In this document: positions 1-7,998 of the stretch, one piece after another | Layout: each line of letters begins with the position of its first letter | Numbering within the stretch: position 1 is the stretch's first letter | NCBI GenBank assembly: GCA_031281385.1 | Contig: JAITFL010000124.1 | Location: 1-13,500, forward strand | Source of the DNA: Holophagales bacterium | GTDB taxonomy: Bacteria; Acidobacteriota; Holophagae; Holophagales; Holophagaceae | DNA: 13,500 nt | Direction: 5' to 3' | The notes under the pieces: model-generated | Told to the model about the DNA's origin: nothing | Database searches by the model: none | Seen by the model: only the letters and a program-made list of their open reading frames with translations | Translations under genes and position numbers: made by a program

Positions 1-116
1 TAACGGCGGGCAAAGCCCGCCTGCGAGCAATACGCGGCAAGGATTTGCATGCAAATCCTTGCATAGCAGTTCAACCTACAATAGGTTGAACTGCTATACC
101 ATTGTAGCCTATAGCA
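1..116. repeat. Cluster of three long hairpins downstream of purM
   Basis: Three consecutive perfect inverted repeats fill most of the space after the purM stop. Arms 5-11 and 15-21 (GGCGGGC / GCCCGCC, loop AAA); a 26-base perfect palindrome at 37-62 centred on TGCATGCA; and a 16-bp stem, 63-78 with 82-97, loop CAA. An alternative pairing TGCTATA (92-98) with TATAGCA (110-116) competes with the third hairpin. There is no T-run after the stems on the purM strand, so a classical terminator is not obvious, although a 3'-end function for purM is possible. TACGCGGCA (31-39) recurs at 8014-8022 inside another multi-hairpin region. The cluster may continue beyond the window edge. Confidence 0.75.
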
Positions 117-148
117 AAACCGCCATCTGCGCAAGTTGGCATTATTGG

Positions 149-1198
149 CTAACCGTTGTATATGACCTTTCCGCTGCCCTTGGCCAATTCGCCTATGACC
201 CAAGGTTTTTCGCCGCTGGATTCCAATTGGCGCAGTGCGCTGTCGCAGTCGCACTTTTTAACCATTGCCACCATTCCCGCGCCAAGGTTAAAAGTTCGCC
301 TTGCGTCCTCTATGGGCATGTCCGCCTTTTCGATGATGAAATTAAACAGGGGCGGAATTTTCCAGCTAGACGCGTCCACCACGAAATCCAATGTGGGCGG
401 CAGCACTCGCGGCACGTTGTCGGTCAGTCCCCCGCCAGTGATGTGCGCCATCGCGCTAACCACTTTTTCTTTCACAAGGGGCAGCAGGTGGGGCAGATAG
501 CTCTTGTGTACCGCCAATAGGGCCTCGGCAACGGTCTGTCCCGTGCCTGGCAGTTCATCGCTCACGGCCAGCCCCGCTATTTCAAAGCAGACCTTGCGGG
601 CAAGCGAATAGCCGTTGGTGTGAAGCCCCGAAGAGGGAAGCGCGATGACGGCATCGCCTGGGGCCATGTCATGCTGCTTTGGCAAAAGGTCGCCTTCGTC
701 AACGAGGCCGACTATTGTCCCCGCAACATCTACTTCGCCGCTGGCGTACACACCGGGCATCTCGGCGAGCTCGCCCCCGATGAGGGCGCACCTCGCCGCG
801 CTGCATGCCCCTGCCATGCCTTTCACGATTTGTTCGATGATTTCAGGTTCCAACCGCTGCGCTGCTATGTAGTCCAAAAAGAACAGTGGGCGGGCGCCCT
901 GCACTAGGATGTCGTTGATGCAGTGGTTCACTAAATCCGCGCCCACTGTATCCCAAACGCCCGCCAACCTAGCTACTTTCATCTTTGTGCCCACGCCGTC
1001 CATGCTGGCCACCAACAAGGGCATCGGCTCTGAAAAAGACGCGCTGAAAAGCCCCCCGAAAAGGCCAATGTCGCTGCGGACTCCCGCCGTCTTTGTGGCC
1101 TTTGCCAAAGGTTTGATGCGTGCAATGGCTTCGTCCTGGCGGTTGATGTCAACGCCAGAAGATGCGTATGTGACTGGGAGCCTGTCCATGTTCACCAT
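149..1198 (-). CDS. purM: Phosphoribosylformylglycinamidine cyclo-ligase (AIR synthase)
   Basis: PurM closes the imidazole ring: FGAM + ATP gives aminoimidazole ribonucleotide, the fifth step of cytosolic purine synthesis. The 349-residue product has the family's usual length. Recognisable family segments are YASSGVDI near the N-terminus, the LVASMDGVGTKMKVA substrate/ATP region, DLVNHCINDILVQGARPLFFLDY, GGELAEMPGVY, the LPSSGLHTNGYSL block and the C-terminal HITGGGLTDNVPRVLP and FNLGAGMV segments. The start gives the sequence MVNMDRLP; a second ATG three codons inside, preceded by GGTGA, is an alternative. It stands alone here, with no purN or other pur gene adjacent, and is divergent from folE. 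Its stop is followed by the hairpin cluster at 1-116. Confidence 0.97.
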   Translation of the reverse strand: MVNMDRLPVTYASSGVDINRQDEAIARIKPLAKATKTAGVRSDIGLFGGLFSASFSEPMPLLVASMDGVGTKMKVARLAGVWDTVGADLVNHCINDILVQGARPLFFLDYIAAQRLEPEIIEQIVKGMAGACSAARCALIGGELAEMPGVYASGEVDVAGTIVGLVDEGDLLPKQHDMAPGDAVIALPSSGLHTNGYSLARKVCFEIAGLAVSDELPGTGQTVAEALLAVHKSYLPHLLPLVKEKVVSAMAHITGGGLTDNVPRVLPPTLDFVVDASSWKIPPLFNFIIEKADMPIEDARRTFNLGAGMVAMVKKCDCDSALRQLESSGEKPWVIGELAKGSGKVIYNG

Positions 1199-1277
1199 GC
1201 CCTTTCTGCTTCAAAGCCTCGAATAGCTATTGTATTAGAATTAGACAACCAATAGCCAATATTGCTATCATTGATAT
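1199..1277. promoter_or_regulatory. Divergent purM/folE intergenic region
   Basis: This AT-rich 79-base gap must hold the 5' signals of both purM and folE. It contains an inverted repeat GCTATTG (1226-1232) / CAATAGC (1250-1256) with 17 bases between the arms, a plausible operator or part of the promoters. No convincing -35/-10 pair could be chosen on either strand, and no Shine-Dalgarno sequence is visible before folE. Confidence 0.35.
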
Positions 1278-1820
1278 ATGCACATTGACATCGAGCGAGC
1301 GGAACGGGCTGTGCAAGACCTGCTGATCAGTTTTGGGCTGGAGCAAGGTTTGCCCGGCCTCAAAGGCACTCCCGCAAAGGTGGCCGCTTTCTGGGCCGAA
1401 AGGCTCGATGGCTATGGCTATGATCCGGCTTCTGACCTACAGCCTATCTCTGAAAATTCGGAAGCGTGTCCGATAATCTTGGAAAATGTGCCCTTTGCCA
1501 GCACTTGCGAACACCACTTGGCCCCATTTTCTGGGCGGATGGCCTTGGGCTATGCGCCTGGAGACCTTGGGGCGGTGGGGCTTTCCAAATTGATCCGGCT
1601 CGCGCAGGCGTTTGCCCACAGGCTCCAACTTCAGGAGCGCATGACGCGGCAGATATTCGACGCCATGGGCGCCCACCTTAAACCAAAGGGCTGGGGAGTT
1701 CAAGTAGTGGCGGAACACACCTGCATTGCCCACAGAGGTGTTAAAATATCGGATGTGCCAATCACGACAATCCTGCTTGGCGGGGAGTGGCAAATTGATC
1801 CCCCATCTGCGTTTCGGTGA
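1278..1820 (+). CDS. folE: GTP cyclohydrolase I (FolE type)
   Basis: FolE converts GTP to 7,8-dihydroneopterin triphosphate, the entry to tetrahydrofolate and also to queuosine/preQ0 synthesis. The 180-residue protein has the usual type IA core: a short N-terminal helix, then LKGTPAKVAAFWAERL, the zinc-binding FASTCEHHLAPFSG with C77 and H80, GLSKLIRLAQAFAHRLQLQERMT, and the third zinc ligand C149 in AEHTCIAHRGVK. It is shorter than the Escherichia coli protein mainly at the N-terminus, as in many bacteria. The ATG at 1278 is the only sensible start, but no Shine-Dalgarno is seen upstream. The response-regulator gene starts 23 bases after its stop, suggesting cotranscription. No other folate gene is in the window. 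Confidence 0.97.
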   Translation: MHIDIERAERAVQDLLISFGLEQGLPGLKGTPAKVAAFWAERLDGYGYDPASDLQPISENSEACPIILENVPFASTCEHHLAPFSGRMALGYAPGDLGAVGLSKLIRLAQAFAHRLQLQERMTRQIFDAMGAHLKPKGWGVQVVAEHTCIAHRGVKISDVPITTILLGGEWQIDPPSAFR

Positions 1821-1843
1821 CTGTTTTCGGGTTCGGAGGAAAG

Positions 1844-2551
1844 ATGGATGACTTAAGCAAAATCAAGGTTTTGGTGGTAGATGACGACAACGTCACTAGG
1901 CATTTCACGCTCGCGTTCCTGAAAAATGCAGGCTTCCAAGTCCAAGGCGCATCAAGCGGCGAAGAAGGGCTGGCAATATCAAAAGAGATCAAACCCGACG
2001 TAATCGTCCTAGACATTTTGATGCCCGGCATGGACGGTTTCGATACCTGCGTCAAGTTGCACGAAAACGGGATAGACTCCATCATCATAATGCTTACGGT
2101 CAGATCCGAGGACATTGACAAAATCCACGGCCTCGAGATAGGCGCCGACGATTACATGGTGAAGCCATACAATCCCGATGAATTGGTGGCTAGGATCAAG
2201 GCCGTCCTAAGGCGCTGGCTGCCCACCCACCATTTGGACACTTTGTCAGACCACATGGGCCTCAGCATTGACTATAGCCAATTTGTGGCATTCAAAGACG
2301 GCGTGGAGCTAGATTTGACCAGGCGGGAAATCACCCTCTTGGGCGCATTCCTGCGAAACCCCGGAAAGCTTCTCACACGCGAAGACCTGTTCAACGTCGT
2401 CTATGGCGAAAACCATTTTGGCACCCAAAAGGTGATTGACGTATATGTAAAGAGGATCAGAGAAAAAATTGAAAACGACCCCCAAAACCCGGCGATAATA
2501 AAGACGGTTTGGGGCAAGGGTTACGTCTGCGGCGAATTGACAGAATCCTGA
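1844..2551 (+). CDS. OmpR/PhoB-family response regulator, orphan
   Basis: A two-domain transcription regulator of 235 residues. Receiver domain at about 7-120: acidic pair D13/D14, phospho-acceptor D57 in VLDILMPGMDG, switch T85, and K107 in the MVKPY motif. The C-terminal winged-helix DNA-binding domain (about 135-232) includes LDLTRREITLLGAFL, the recognition-helix segment GTQKVIDVYVKRIREKI and the closing TVWGKGYVC. The ATG at 1844 is chosen because GGAGG lies 4 bases upstream; a GTG at 1817 overlapping the folE stop would add nine residues not typical of the family. No histidine kinase is adjacent, so the partner and target genes are unknown. It runs convergently towards the TPR gene, 36 bases away. 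Confidence 0.95.
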   Translation: MDDLSKIKVLVVDDDNVTRHFTLAFLKNAGFQVQGASSGEEGLAISKEIKPDVIVLDILMPGMDGFDTCVKLHENGIDSIIIMLTVRSEDIDKIHGLEIGADDYMVKPYNPDELVARIKAVLRRWLPTHHLDTLSDHMGLSIDYSQFVAFKDGVELDLTRREITLLGAFLRNPGKLLTREDLFNVVYGENHFGTQKVIDVYVKRIREKIENDPQNPAIIKTVWGKGYVCGELTES

Positions 2552-2587
2552 CAACCGTGCGCTAGGATTGGCCCGGCACGTTCAGCC

Positions 2588-4135
2588 CTAATATTCTGCT
2601 AGGCCAACGCTGCCTGTTTCCAGCCAGTGTTGAATGTCGGAATCCTTTACTCCCAGCTTTGCAAGGTGCTCGGTCGCCATTTTTAGGCTCTGACATTCAT
2701 CGCGGCAAATGAGGAGCCGCTGCTTCCAAGCTTCGATGGCCCGCGGAAGCAAGTCGGGTTCTCCGCCGGCTATCCTTTTTTCGAGGACGAAACCAAGGTT
2801 GTTGGCCGCCTTTCGATGGTACGGTGAGAGTTGAAGCGCCTTTTCGTACGCGTTAGTCGCCTCTTTCAAGTGGCCTTCCACCTCAAACGCGACCCCCTGG
2901 GCGTTCCACACGTCTGCATCGTCTGGGGCAATGTCCATGGCCTGTTTGACCATTGCCACCTGTTCGGCCGTTCTCCTAGCCAGCCTGAAGCACTCCGATA
3001 GGCCAAGGTAGGCGCTGAATTCGTTTGGATCTAGCTCTAGGGCCTGGCGGAAATATTTTTCCGCCTCTTCGGGATTGTTGTCCTCGACCAAGACATAGCC
3101 AATCTGAATCTTTACATCTGGCGCATCTGGATCCCTCTGCAATGCCTCCACGTAGCAGCGCAGCGCCTTTTCGAGCTGCCCATCTTCCATCGCTATGTCG
3201 CCTAGCGCCATCCAAGGGTTGGGGGCTTCGAGGTCGGTCTCTGCCGCCAGCGTGAAATACGATATGGCGCCTTCGGAATCCCCCGAATCCAGCTTTAGCT
3301 CGCCGATGGACGAAAAGGCCAGGGCCTGGATTTCTTTTTTCGGCGACATCAGCACTAGGCGGTGCATTTCGGCCTGGGCAAATTCCAGATGCCCCAGCTC
3401 GGCGGCAATTTCCGATAGGATGAAATAGCTTGCCGGTTCGCTCGATTTGAGGCTGCGGGCGCGGTTGATGCAGCGCATGCCCAAATCGAAATCGCCCTGC
3501 TTTATTACCAGCTCGCCAAGGCTGTGCCAGCCCCAGAAATAGCAGTCATTTTCTTCCAGCGCGGCGACAAGGCTGCTTTCGGCAAGGGCCGTGTCTCCGA
3601 TCTCTTCGCAGGCTATGGCCAATAGCCTAAGCGTGCGCGGAGTGCGTGGCGCAAAACTTAGGGCTTTCAGCAGCCACCCCTTGGCCGCCTCTGGCTGTTC
3701 CTTACGCAAACAGAGCAACCCCATCAGCCCCAGAGCGCGGTGGTCGCTGCCATTTCTTTCCAAAGCCTGTTGAAGGGCCCTTTCGGCGTCGTCCAAGCGC
3801 TGCTGGAGTATCCGTATGTAGCCCAAGTTTCTGTGGTGGGCTGCGTCATCTAGGTTTTCGTCTCGGATGGATTCAATCTCTTTGTGTATCTCTTCCAAAT
3901 TTTCAGCATTGATGCCGCCGTCGCCTTCGACGATGATCCTTTCGAACCAGGCCTCTCCATCGTTTCTGTGCTTTTCGAGCCAAGGCTCCAGCAGCTCTAG
4001 GGCCTCCTCGTGTCTGCTCCTTAGGTTTAGCTCGGTCGCTAGGGGGAGTATGTCCTCCCTGCTGCCAGAGGCCGCCTTTCCCCGCAATTCAAAGATTTTT
4101 GGTTCCAGCACTCTTAGCCAATTGCGCCTTAACAT
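2588..4135 (-). CDS. Cytosolic tetratricopeptide-repeat protein
   Basis: A 515-residue protein built almost wholly of TPR units (at least nine recognisable, for example ALERNGSDHRALGLMGLLCL, AEKYFRQALELDPNEFSAYL and ATNAYEKALQLSPYHRKAAN). TPR solenoids bind proteins or peptides; no catalytic motif, signal peptide or membrane segment is visible, so a cytosolic scaffold is likely but the partner is unknown. The ATG at 4135 has GAGG seven bases upstream and sits about 50 bases after a good promoter at 4191-4219. A GTG at 4183 would add 16 unlikely residues and falls at about the predicted transcription start. The dehydrogenase gene ends 93 bases upstream on the same strand, but this gene seems to have its own promoter. 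Confidence 0.9.
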   Translation of the reverse strand: MLRRNWLRVLEPKIFELRGKAASGSREDILPLATELNLRSRHEEALELLEPWLEKHRNDGEAWFERIIVEGDGGINAENLEEIHKEIESIRDENLDDAAHHRNLGYIRILQQRLDDAERALQQALERNGSDHRALGLMGLLCLRKEQPEAAKGWLLKALSFAPRTPRTLRLLAIACEEIGDTALAESSLVAALEENDCYFWGWHSLGELVIKQGDFDLGMRCINRARSLKSSEPASYFILSEIAAELGHLEFAQAEMHRLVLMSPKKEIQALAFSSIGELKLDSGDSEGAISYFTLAAETDLEAPNPWMALGDIAMEDGQLEKALRCYVEALQRDPDAPDVKIQIGYVLVEDNNPEEAEKYFRQALELDPNEFSAYLGLSECFRLARRTAEQVAMVKQAMDIAPDDADVWNAQGVAFEVEGHLKEATNAYEKALQLSPYHRKAANNLGFVLEKRIAGGEPDLLPRAIEAWKQRLLICRDECQSLKMATEHLAKLGVKDSDIQHWLETGSVGLAEY

Positions 4136-4190
4136 GGTATGCCTCACAAAGATAGTGGCTCTCTGCCAGAGATGACCGCCCACTTGCTCA

Positions 4191-4219
4191 ATGATAATCC
4201 GCTCAACAATGCTTGTCTA
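4191..4219 (-). promoter_or_regulatory. Predicted sigma-70-type promoter for the TPR gene
   Basis: Read on the minus strand: -35 TAGACA (4219-4214), a 17-base spacer, and -10 TATCAT (4196-4191), each matching five of six consensus positions. Transcription would begin near 4184, about 50 bases before the chosen ATG. It lies wholly in the gap after the dehydrogenase gene. Confidence 0.5.
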
Positions 4220-4228
4220 TCAGCTTGC

Positions 4229-5182
4229 TCATTCCAGTGCTTGCGCGATGCCTTTGCACAGCAGTTCGGCCATGGCTGATCTAGCCTCCACTGTCGCAGA
4301 GCCAAGGTGTGGCGTCAACACAGTTCTCGGCGCGTCCAGCCAGCCCGGATGCAGCTTTGGCTCGCCATCGTACACGTCTAGGCCAACCCCGCCCAAATGG
4401 TTCGACGCCAGCATCGCCATCACTTCTATTTCGTCCAGTATGCCGCCCCTGGCCGCATTGATGACCACCGCCCCTTTCGGCAGCAGCGCCAGTTCGCGCT
4501 TCCCCAGCAGCCCCTTTGTCTGGTCTGTCAGTGGGCAGTGCAGCGATAGGACGTCCGACCGGCGGAGAAGCTCGTCCAACGGCAAACGTATGGCAGGCGG
4601 CCCTGCAATTGTCTTTTCGCCATCGGACAAGTAATCCACGGGGCGGCCCAGCCCGTCCCTGTCCCAAAAAATGGGAGTCATCCCCAGCGACCAAACCCGG
4701 CGCGCAAAAGCCCTCCCGATAGGGCCCGAGCCAAGGATGCCGCACGTCTTCCCAGATAGGCCGATGCCAAGTAGCTGGCTAGGCTGCCATCCTTCCCATT
4801 CTCCAGAGCGCACCATCGCCTCGCCTTCCGCTATGCGCCGCGCCACCGCAAGCAGCAGGGCCAAGGCCAAGTCGGCGGTGGCGTCGGTCAACACGTCCGG
4901 CGTGTTGATTATTGAAATGCCCCTGGCCTCGCACAAATCAACTGGAAGGTGGTTGGTGCCAACCGAGTACGTCCCGATGGCTTTAAGGTTGGGGCAGCGA
5001 TCCACGTCCTCGGAGCCAAGCGGCTCTGATAGAAGCACGATAAGGGCCTCGGCGCTTTCCATCTCGCGCCGCCAAGCCTCCGAGCGGTACGGCAAGATTG
5101 AAAGCAGTGGAAATTTTTCCCCCAGCACTTTCAACGAAGGGCCGACTAGCGGCGAGGTCGAGAGGACGCGGGTTGCCGGCAT
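4229..5182 (-). CDS. D-isomer-specific 2-hydroxyacid dehydrogenase
   Basis: An NAD-type oxidoreductase of 317 residues, reducing a 2-keto acid to a D-2-hydroxy acid or the reverse. Rossmann motif GILGSGPIGRAFARR (GxGxxG at G151, G153, G156), with an acidic D174 in FWDRD after the second strand, favouring NADH. Catalytic triad: R245 in INAARGGILDE, E274 in YDGEP and H292 in TPHLGSAT. Length and motifs resemble glyoxylate/hydroxypyruvate reductases and the catalytic part of phosphoglycerate dehydrogenase; there is no C-terminal ACT domain, so SerA is less likely. Substrate cannot be decided. The start at 5182 puts the gene 7 bases after the ruvA stop with GGTGAG just upstream; the longer reading frame overlaps ruvA and lacks family similarity. 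Probably translated from a ruvA mRNA. Confidence 0.92.
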   Translation of the reverse strand: MPATRVLSTSPLVGPSLKVLGEKFPLLSILPYRSEAWRREMESAEALIVLLSEPLGSEDVDRCPNLKAIGTYSVGTNHLPVDLCEARGISIINTPDVLTDATADLALALLLAVARRIAEGEAMVRSGEWEGWQPSQLLGIGLSGKTCGILGSGPIGRAFARRVWSLGMTPIFWDRDGLGRPVDYLSDGEKTIAGPPAIRLPLDELLRRSDVLSLHCPLTDQTKGLLGKRELALLPKGAVVINAARGGILDEIEVMAMLASNHLGGVGLDVYDGEPKLHPGWLDAPRTVLTPHLGSATVEARSAMAELLCKGIAQALE

Positions 5183-5189
5183 AGAATGC

Positions 5190-5780
5190 TCACCGCCGAA
5201 GGGCTTTGAGGCAGATGCGAATGGCATCCGCAAGCGGGGGCTTGTCTTGCTTGAACTGCGCCAGAAGCGGCAAAACGGCATCTTCCTTGAAGCCAAGGTT
5301 TGTCAGGGCGGACTTGAGGTCGGCTTCCCACGAAGTCCCCGGCGCGGCCCCTCCCGACAGCCCGTCAAGCCCCGCCAGTCCGCCAAGCTTTTCGCTCAAC
5401 TCAAAGCAAAGTTTTTCGGCGGTCTTTTTGCCAACGCCTGGGATGCGCGTCAGGGCCGAAATGTCCCTACCCCTAATGGCAGAAATTAAGTCTTCGGTGG
5501 GAAGGGCTCCAAGGGCGGCCAAGGCCAGCTTGGGGCCCACCCCATCCACCTTGACCAACAGGCGGTACAGGCTCCTCTCATGGGCAGTAGCAAAGCCCAG
5601 CAGGCTCAAGTCGTTTTCCCGCAGAATGGTCTCAACGAATAGGACGATTTCGGCCCCCTCTGGCGGAAGCGAGCCAAAGGTGGCCAAAGATATAGAGCAA
5701 GCGTAGCCGACCCCGCCGCATTCCACCAAAACGGAGCCCGTGGTCTTTTGTATCAGTTCGCCTCGCAGCCGCCCAATCAT
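5190..5780 (-). CDS. ruvA: Holliday junction branch-migration subunit RuvA
   Basis: RuvA binds four-way DNA junctions as a tetramer and loads the RuvB motor for branch migration. The 196-residue protein shows the three family domains: an N-terminal OB-fold beginning MIGRLRGELIQKT, two helix-hairpin-helix motifs (KVDGVGPKLALAALGAL and RIPGVGKKTAEKLCFEL), and after a flexible Gly/Ala-rich linker a C-terminal RuvB-binding domain (about 148-196). ruvB and ruvC are not in the window; the gene instead heads a likely two-gene unit with the hydroxyacid dehydrogenase. The start is fixed by the invariant N-terminus, though its Shine-Dalgarno is weak. It is divergent from the exported TPR gene at 5871. 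Confidence 0.97.
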   Translation of the reverse strand: MIGRLRGELIQKTTGSVLVECGGVGYACSISLATFGSLPPEGAEIVLFVETILRENDLSLLGFATAHERSLYRLLVKVDGVGPKLALAALGALPTEDLISAIRGRDISALTRIPGVGKKTAEKLCFELSEKLGGLAGLDGLSGGAAPGTSWEADLKSALTNLGFKEDAVLPLLAQFKQDKPPLADAIRICLKALRR

Positions 5781-5870
5781 TTTTCAAGGATACATGACTG
5801 GCATATTTTTTACACCATTTTCGCTGCTGGTGTGGCATAATTGTTGTCAACAGCACTATAGGAGGCATCT
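5781..5870. promoter_or_regulatory. Divergent region between ruvA and the exported TPR gene
   Basis: A 90-base gap shared by two divergent 5' ends. It contains the inverted repeat ACACCA (5812-5817) / TGGTGT (5828-5833), a short TGTTG/CAACA repeat around 5843-5853, a CATAAT that could be a -10 for the plus strand (5836-5841) without a clear -35, and a strong GGAGG at 5861-5865 five bases before the ATG at 5871. On the ruvA strand a TTGACA is present but lacks a well-spaced -10. Confidence 0.35.
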
Positions 5871-6896
5871 ATGAAATCATCTTTGCTGGTGGCCACAATT
5901 GCCATTGTTTCCTTTCCCCTCGCCGCGCAAACGACCGGGCGAATAGGCGGGAAAATTCTCGACTCTGCCGGAAACCCGATAGCCAAAGTAACTGTGACAC
6001 TGCGGAGAGCCGACACCAATGTCACGAGACAGATCAAAGTGGACAAAAATGGCAGCTATCTTCAAGTTGGCTTAGAACCTTATGAATTTGAGTTTGTGGT
6101 CAAAGCCGAAGGCTACGTGGAACACAAAGAAATGATCAGCATTTCGATAGACCGCCAGCTCACGAAAGACATCACCCTCAAAAAGCCCAGCGAAGTAGCC
6201 GCCGCCGCAGGACAGGTGGCAGACCCAGGCATTGAAAGGGGCAACGAGGCCGCTGATGCCTACAATCGGGGCATCGCCTTCTTTAATGCGAAAAATTACG
6301 CAGACGCTTTGACGGCACTGGAATCAGCTTTGGCATCGTTTAAGGTGTCCATCGAAACCGTTGAAAACCCAGACATAAAAACAGGGCTCCAAAAGAACAT
6401 AGCATTGACAGCTAGAATGTTCGCGCTCTGCCAGTACGAAATCGGAAAGGCCGACGCCGACACCGACGCCGAAAAACGCAAAGAGATGTGGGCATTGGCA
6501 AAGCCAGTCCTGCAAGCTGACTTTGAGAACAATCCAGACTCCTACGTCGCGCAAGCCTTGGCCAACATAGCCAGAATGGAAGGGGACAAGGAGGCCGAAA
6601 CCCGATACCTTGACGCGATTGACAAAATCGAAGGGCCGCAGGCAGAGTCTTCTTTCAATCGGGCCGTGGATCTTTATAATGAAGGCAACTTCGCTGCTGC
6701 CAAAGTTCACCTAAAGAAGGCCATAGAAATTGATCCCAAGCTCTCCGACACCTATTACCTGCTTGCGGTCTGCGAGTACTTCGATCAAGACATGAAAGCG
6801 GCCAAGTCGCTATTGGAAAAGTACCTGCAACTGGATCCAAAAGGCAAGTACGCCGACACTGTGAAGGAAATGCTAACCGACCCAGACCTCAAATAA
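5871..6896 (+). CDS. Exported protein: carboxypeptidase-regulatory-like domain plus TPRs
   Basis: A 341-residue protein with a signal peptide (positive MKSS, hydrophobic run, LAA cleavage site around residue 19-20), so it is exported, probably to the periplasm. Residues ~22-105 form a carboxypeptidase-regulatory-like beta-sandwich (GRIGGKILDSAGNPIAKVTV, then NGSYLQVGLEPYEFEF and KAEGYVEHK). After a linker, two TPR-containing helical parts follow: ~125-160 (ADAYNRGIAFFNAKNYADAL) and ~258-330 (SFNRAVDLYNEGNFAAAKVH, then a repeat ending YLQLDPKGKYADTV). This architecture suggests a protein-binding role at the envelope; no enzyme motif is seen and the function is unknown. GGAGG five bases upstream supports the start. 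It is convergent with the exonuclease gene, 39 bases away. Confidence 0.92.
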   Translation: MKSSLLVATIAIVSFPLAAQTTGRIGGKILDSAGNPIAKVTVTLRRADTNVTRQIKVDKNGSYLQVGLEPYEFEFVVKAEGYVEHKEMISISIDRQLTKDITLKKPSEVAAAAGQVADPGIERGNEAADAYNRGIAFFNAKNYADALTALESALASFKVSIETVENPDIKTGLQKNIALTARMFALCQYEIGKADADTDAEKRKEMWALAKPVLQADFENNPDSYVAQALANIARMEGDKEAETRYLDAIDKIEGPQAESSFNRAVDLYNEGNFAAAKVHLKKAIEIDPKLSDTYYLLAVCEYFDQDMKAAKSLLEKYLQLDPKGKYADTVKEMLTDPDLK

Positions 6897-6935
6897 CGCT
6901 CGGCCTAGCCAGCCTTGCGGCCCCGCCAACTTTTG

Positions 6936-7709
6936 CTATAGCTCGATGCTGATGGGGCAGTGGTCAGAGCCAAGTGCGTCATTGTGGATCGCTGCGTCTT
7001 TTACCCGCCCCACAAGGGCGGTGCTGACTAGAAATAGGTCTATCCTCCACCCCACGTTTCTCGCCCTCGCTCCGCCCCTCTGGGTCCACCAAGTATATAG
7101 GCCAGGCTTGTCAGGGTTGCGCTCGCGCAGCACGTCCGCCAGCCCCGCCTGCAAGTAGCCTTGAAAATCTTCCCGTTCCTCTTGCGTAAAGCCTGGGTTG
7201 CCGACGTTGTCTTTTGGGCGGGCCAAGTCAATCTCCTGCGGCGCCACGTTCATATCGCCAACTAAGATCACTTGCTTGCCGGCAGAATGTTCCTTGCCGA
7301 CCAGCCTTGCGATTTCTTTTGCGAAAGCCCTTTTGTATGGCAGGCGCACTAGCCCTTGGCTGGCATTGGGGAAATAGCCGCCGAACAGCGTCAAGTCGCC
7401 CAGCCGACTGACGACCATTCGGCCCTCTGCGTCGAACTCTTCTGCGCCCATCCCCCTTTCGTGCTTCCAGTCGTCGCCGCGCTTGGTTAGGGTGGCGCAC
7501 CCTGCGTAGCCTTTTTTTGAGCTGGACGGGAACCAGCAAACTTCATACGCGCTCTCCAGCACCTTTCTTGCCGCTAGGTCAATCTCGTCCCATTCGCACC
7601 TTATCTCTTGGAGGCACAACACATCGGGTTCTGCATCCTCCAGCCAGTCAAGGAAGCCTTTTTTGAGGACTGCCCGAAAGCCATTTACGTTCCAAGAAAA
7701 AAACCGCAT
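6936..7709 (-). CDS. xthA: Exonuclease III / AP endonuclease (Xth family)
   Basis: A 257-residue Mg-dependent nuclease of the exonuclease/endonuclease/phosphatase fold that cuts DNA 5' to abasic sites and degrades 3' ends in base-excision repair. Family residues are visible: N7 in FSWNVNG, E35 in LCLQEIR, Y in FGGYFPNA, the D-x-N pair in LVGDMNVAP, the substrate-binding RIDLFLVS segment and the terminal Asp-His pair in LGSDHCPI. The ATG at 7709 begins exactly at the conserved N-terminus (MRFFSWNVNG) with GGAG a few bases upstream; an upstream ATG at 7757 would add 16 residues unlike the family. A CACTTGCAAAAC motif lies 20 bases upstream, at the edge of the noncoding island. Confidence 0.96.
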   Translation of the reverse strand: MRFFSWNVNGFRAVLKKGFLDWLEDAEPDVLCLQEIRCEWDEIDLAARKVLESAYEVCWFPSSSKKGYAGCATLTKRGDDWKHERGMGAEEFDAEGRMVVSRLGDLTLFGGYFPNASQGLVRLPYKRAFAKEIARLVGKEHSAGKQVILVGDMNVAPQEIDLARPKDNVGNPGFTQEEREDFQGYLQAGLADVLRERNPDKPGLYTWWTQRGGARARNVGWRIDLFLVSTALVGRVKDAAIHNDALGSDHCPISIEL

Positions 7710-7797
7710 CAGTTCTCCACTGTCGAAGCACTTGCAAAACCCATTACCATTGTCCATAACCTCTTATTCAATTCCTGAAAACTGCTACACAAAAAGC

Positions 7798-7912
7798 CAC
7801 CCTCAATTATAGCCCTTCCCGTAGGGAATGGCACGGAGTGCATAGGCTGCGCCGATAATGGTAAGGGGAAAATCTTCATGGCACCATTTTTGTCCGTCAT
7901 TAATTGAGGGTG
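7798..7912. repeat. Long-range inverted repeat with internal hairpins
   Basis: Perfect 12-base arms CACCCTCAATTA (7798-7809) and TAATTGAGGGTG (7901-7912) enclose 91 bases that contain a small hairpin TTCCC-gta-GGGAA (7816-7828) and ATGG-ca-CCAT near 7878-7887. It could be a closed RNA or cruciform-like fold upstream of xthA. Confidence 0.5.
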
Positions 7913-7928
7913 CCCATGCGGATGTATA

Positions 7929-7961
7929 GCGTATCCAAGCGCAAGCGCAGGATACCGAGAG
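7929..7961. repeat. Short hairpin repeat, first copy
   Basis: A nested hairpin: GTATCC (7931-7936) pairs with GGATAC (7950-7955) and inner GCGC (7939-7942) with GCGC (7945-7948). The whole run from GCGTATCC to ACCGAGAG recurs at 13465-13498 with only a two-for-one-base change between GTATCC and AGCGC. Confidence 0.7.
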
Positions 7962-7998
7962 ATGAAACAAGCCACCGATAGGGATGGAGACTAATCGC

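Noticed and set aside
1817..1843. GTG start overlapping the folE stop for the response regulator
   Set aside because: GGAGG falls just before the ATG at 1844 and the receiver domain begins there.
4136..4183. GTG start at 4183 for the TPR protein
   Set aside because: It lies at the predicted transcription start; the ATG at 4135 has a Shine-Dalgarno sequence and a normal leader.
5183..5296. N-terminal extension of the hydroxyacid dehydrogenase
   Set aside because: It would overlap ruvA by over 100 bases and adds basic, low-complexity sequence not seen in the family.
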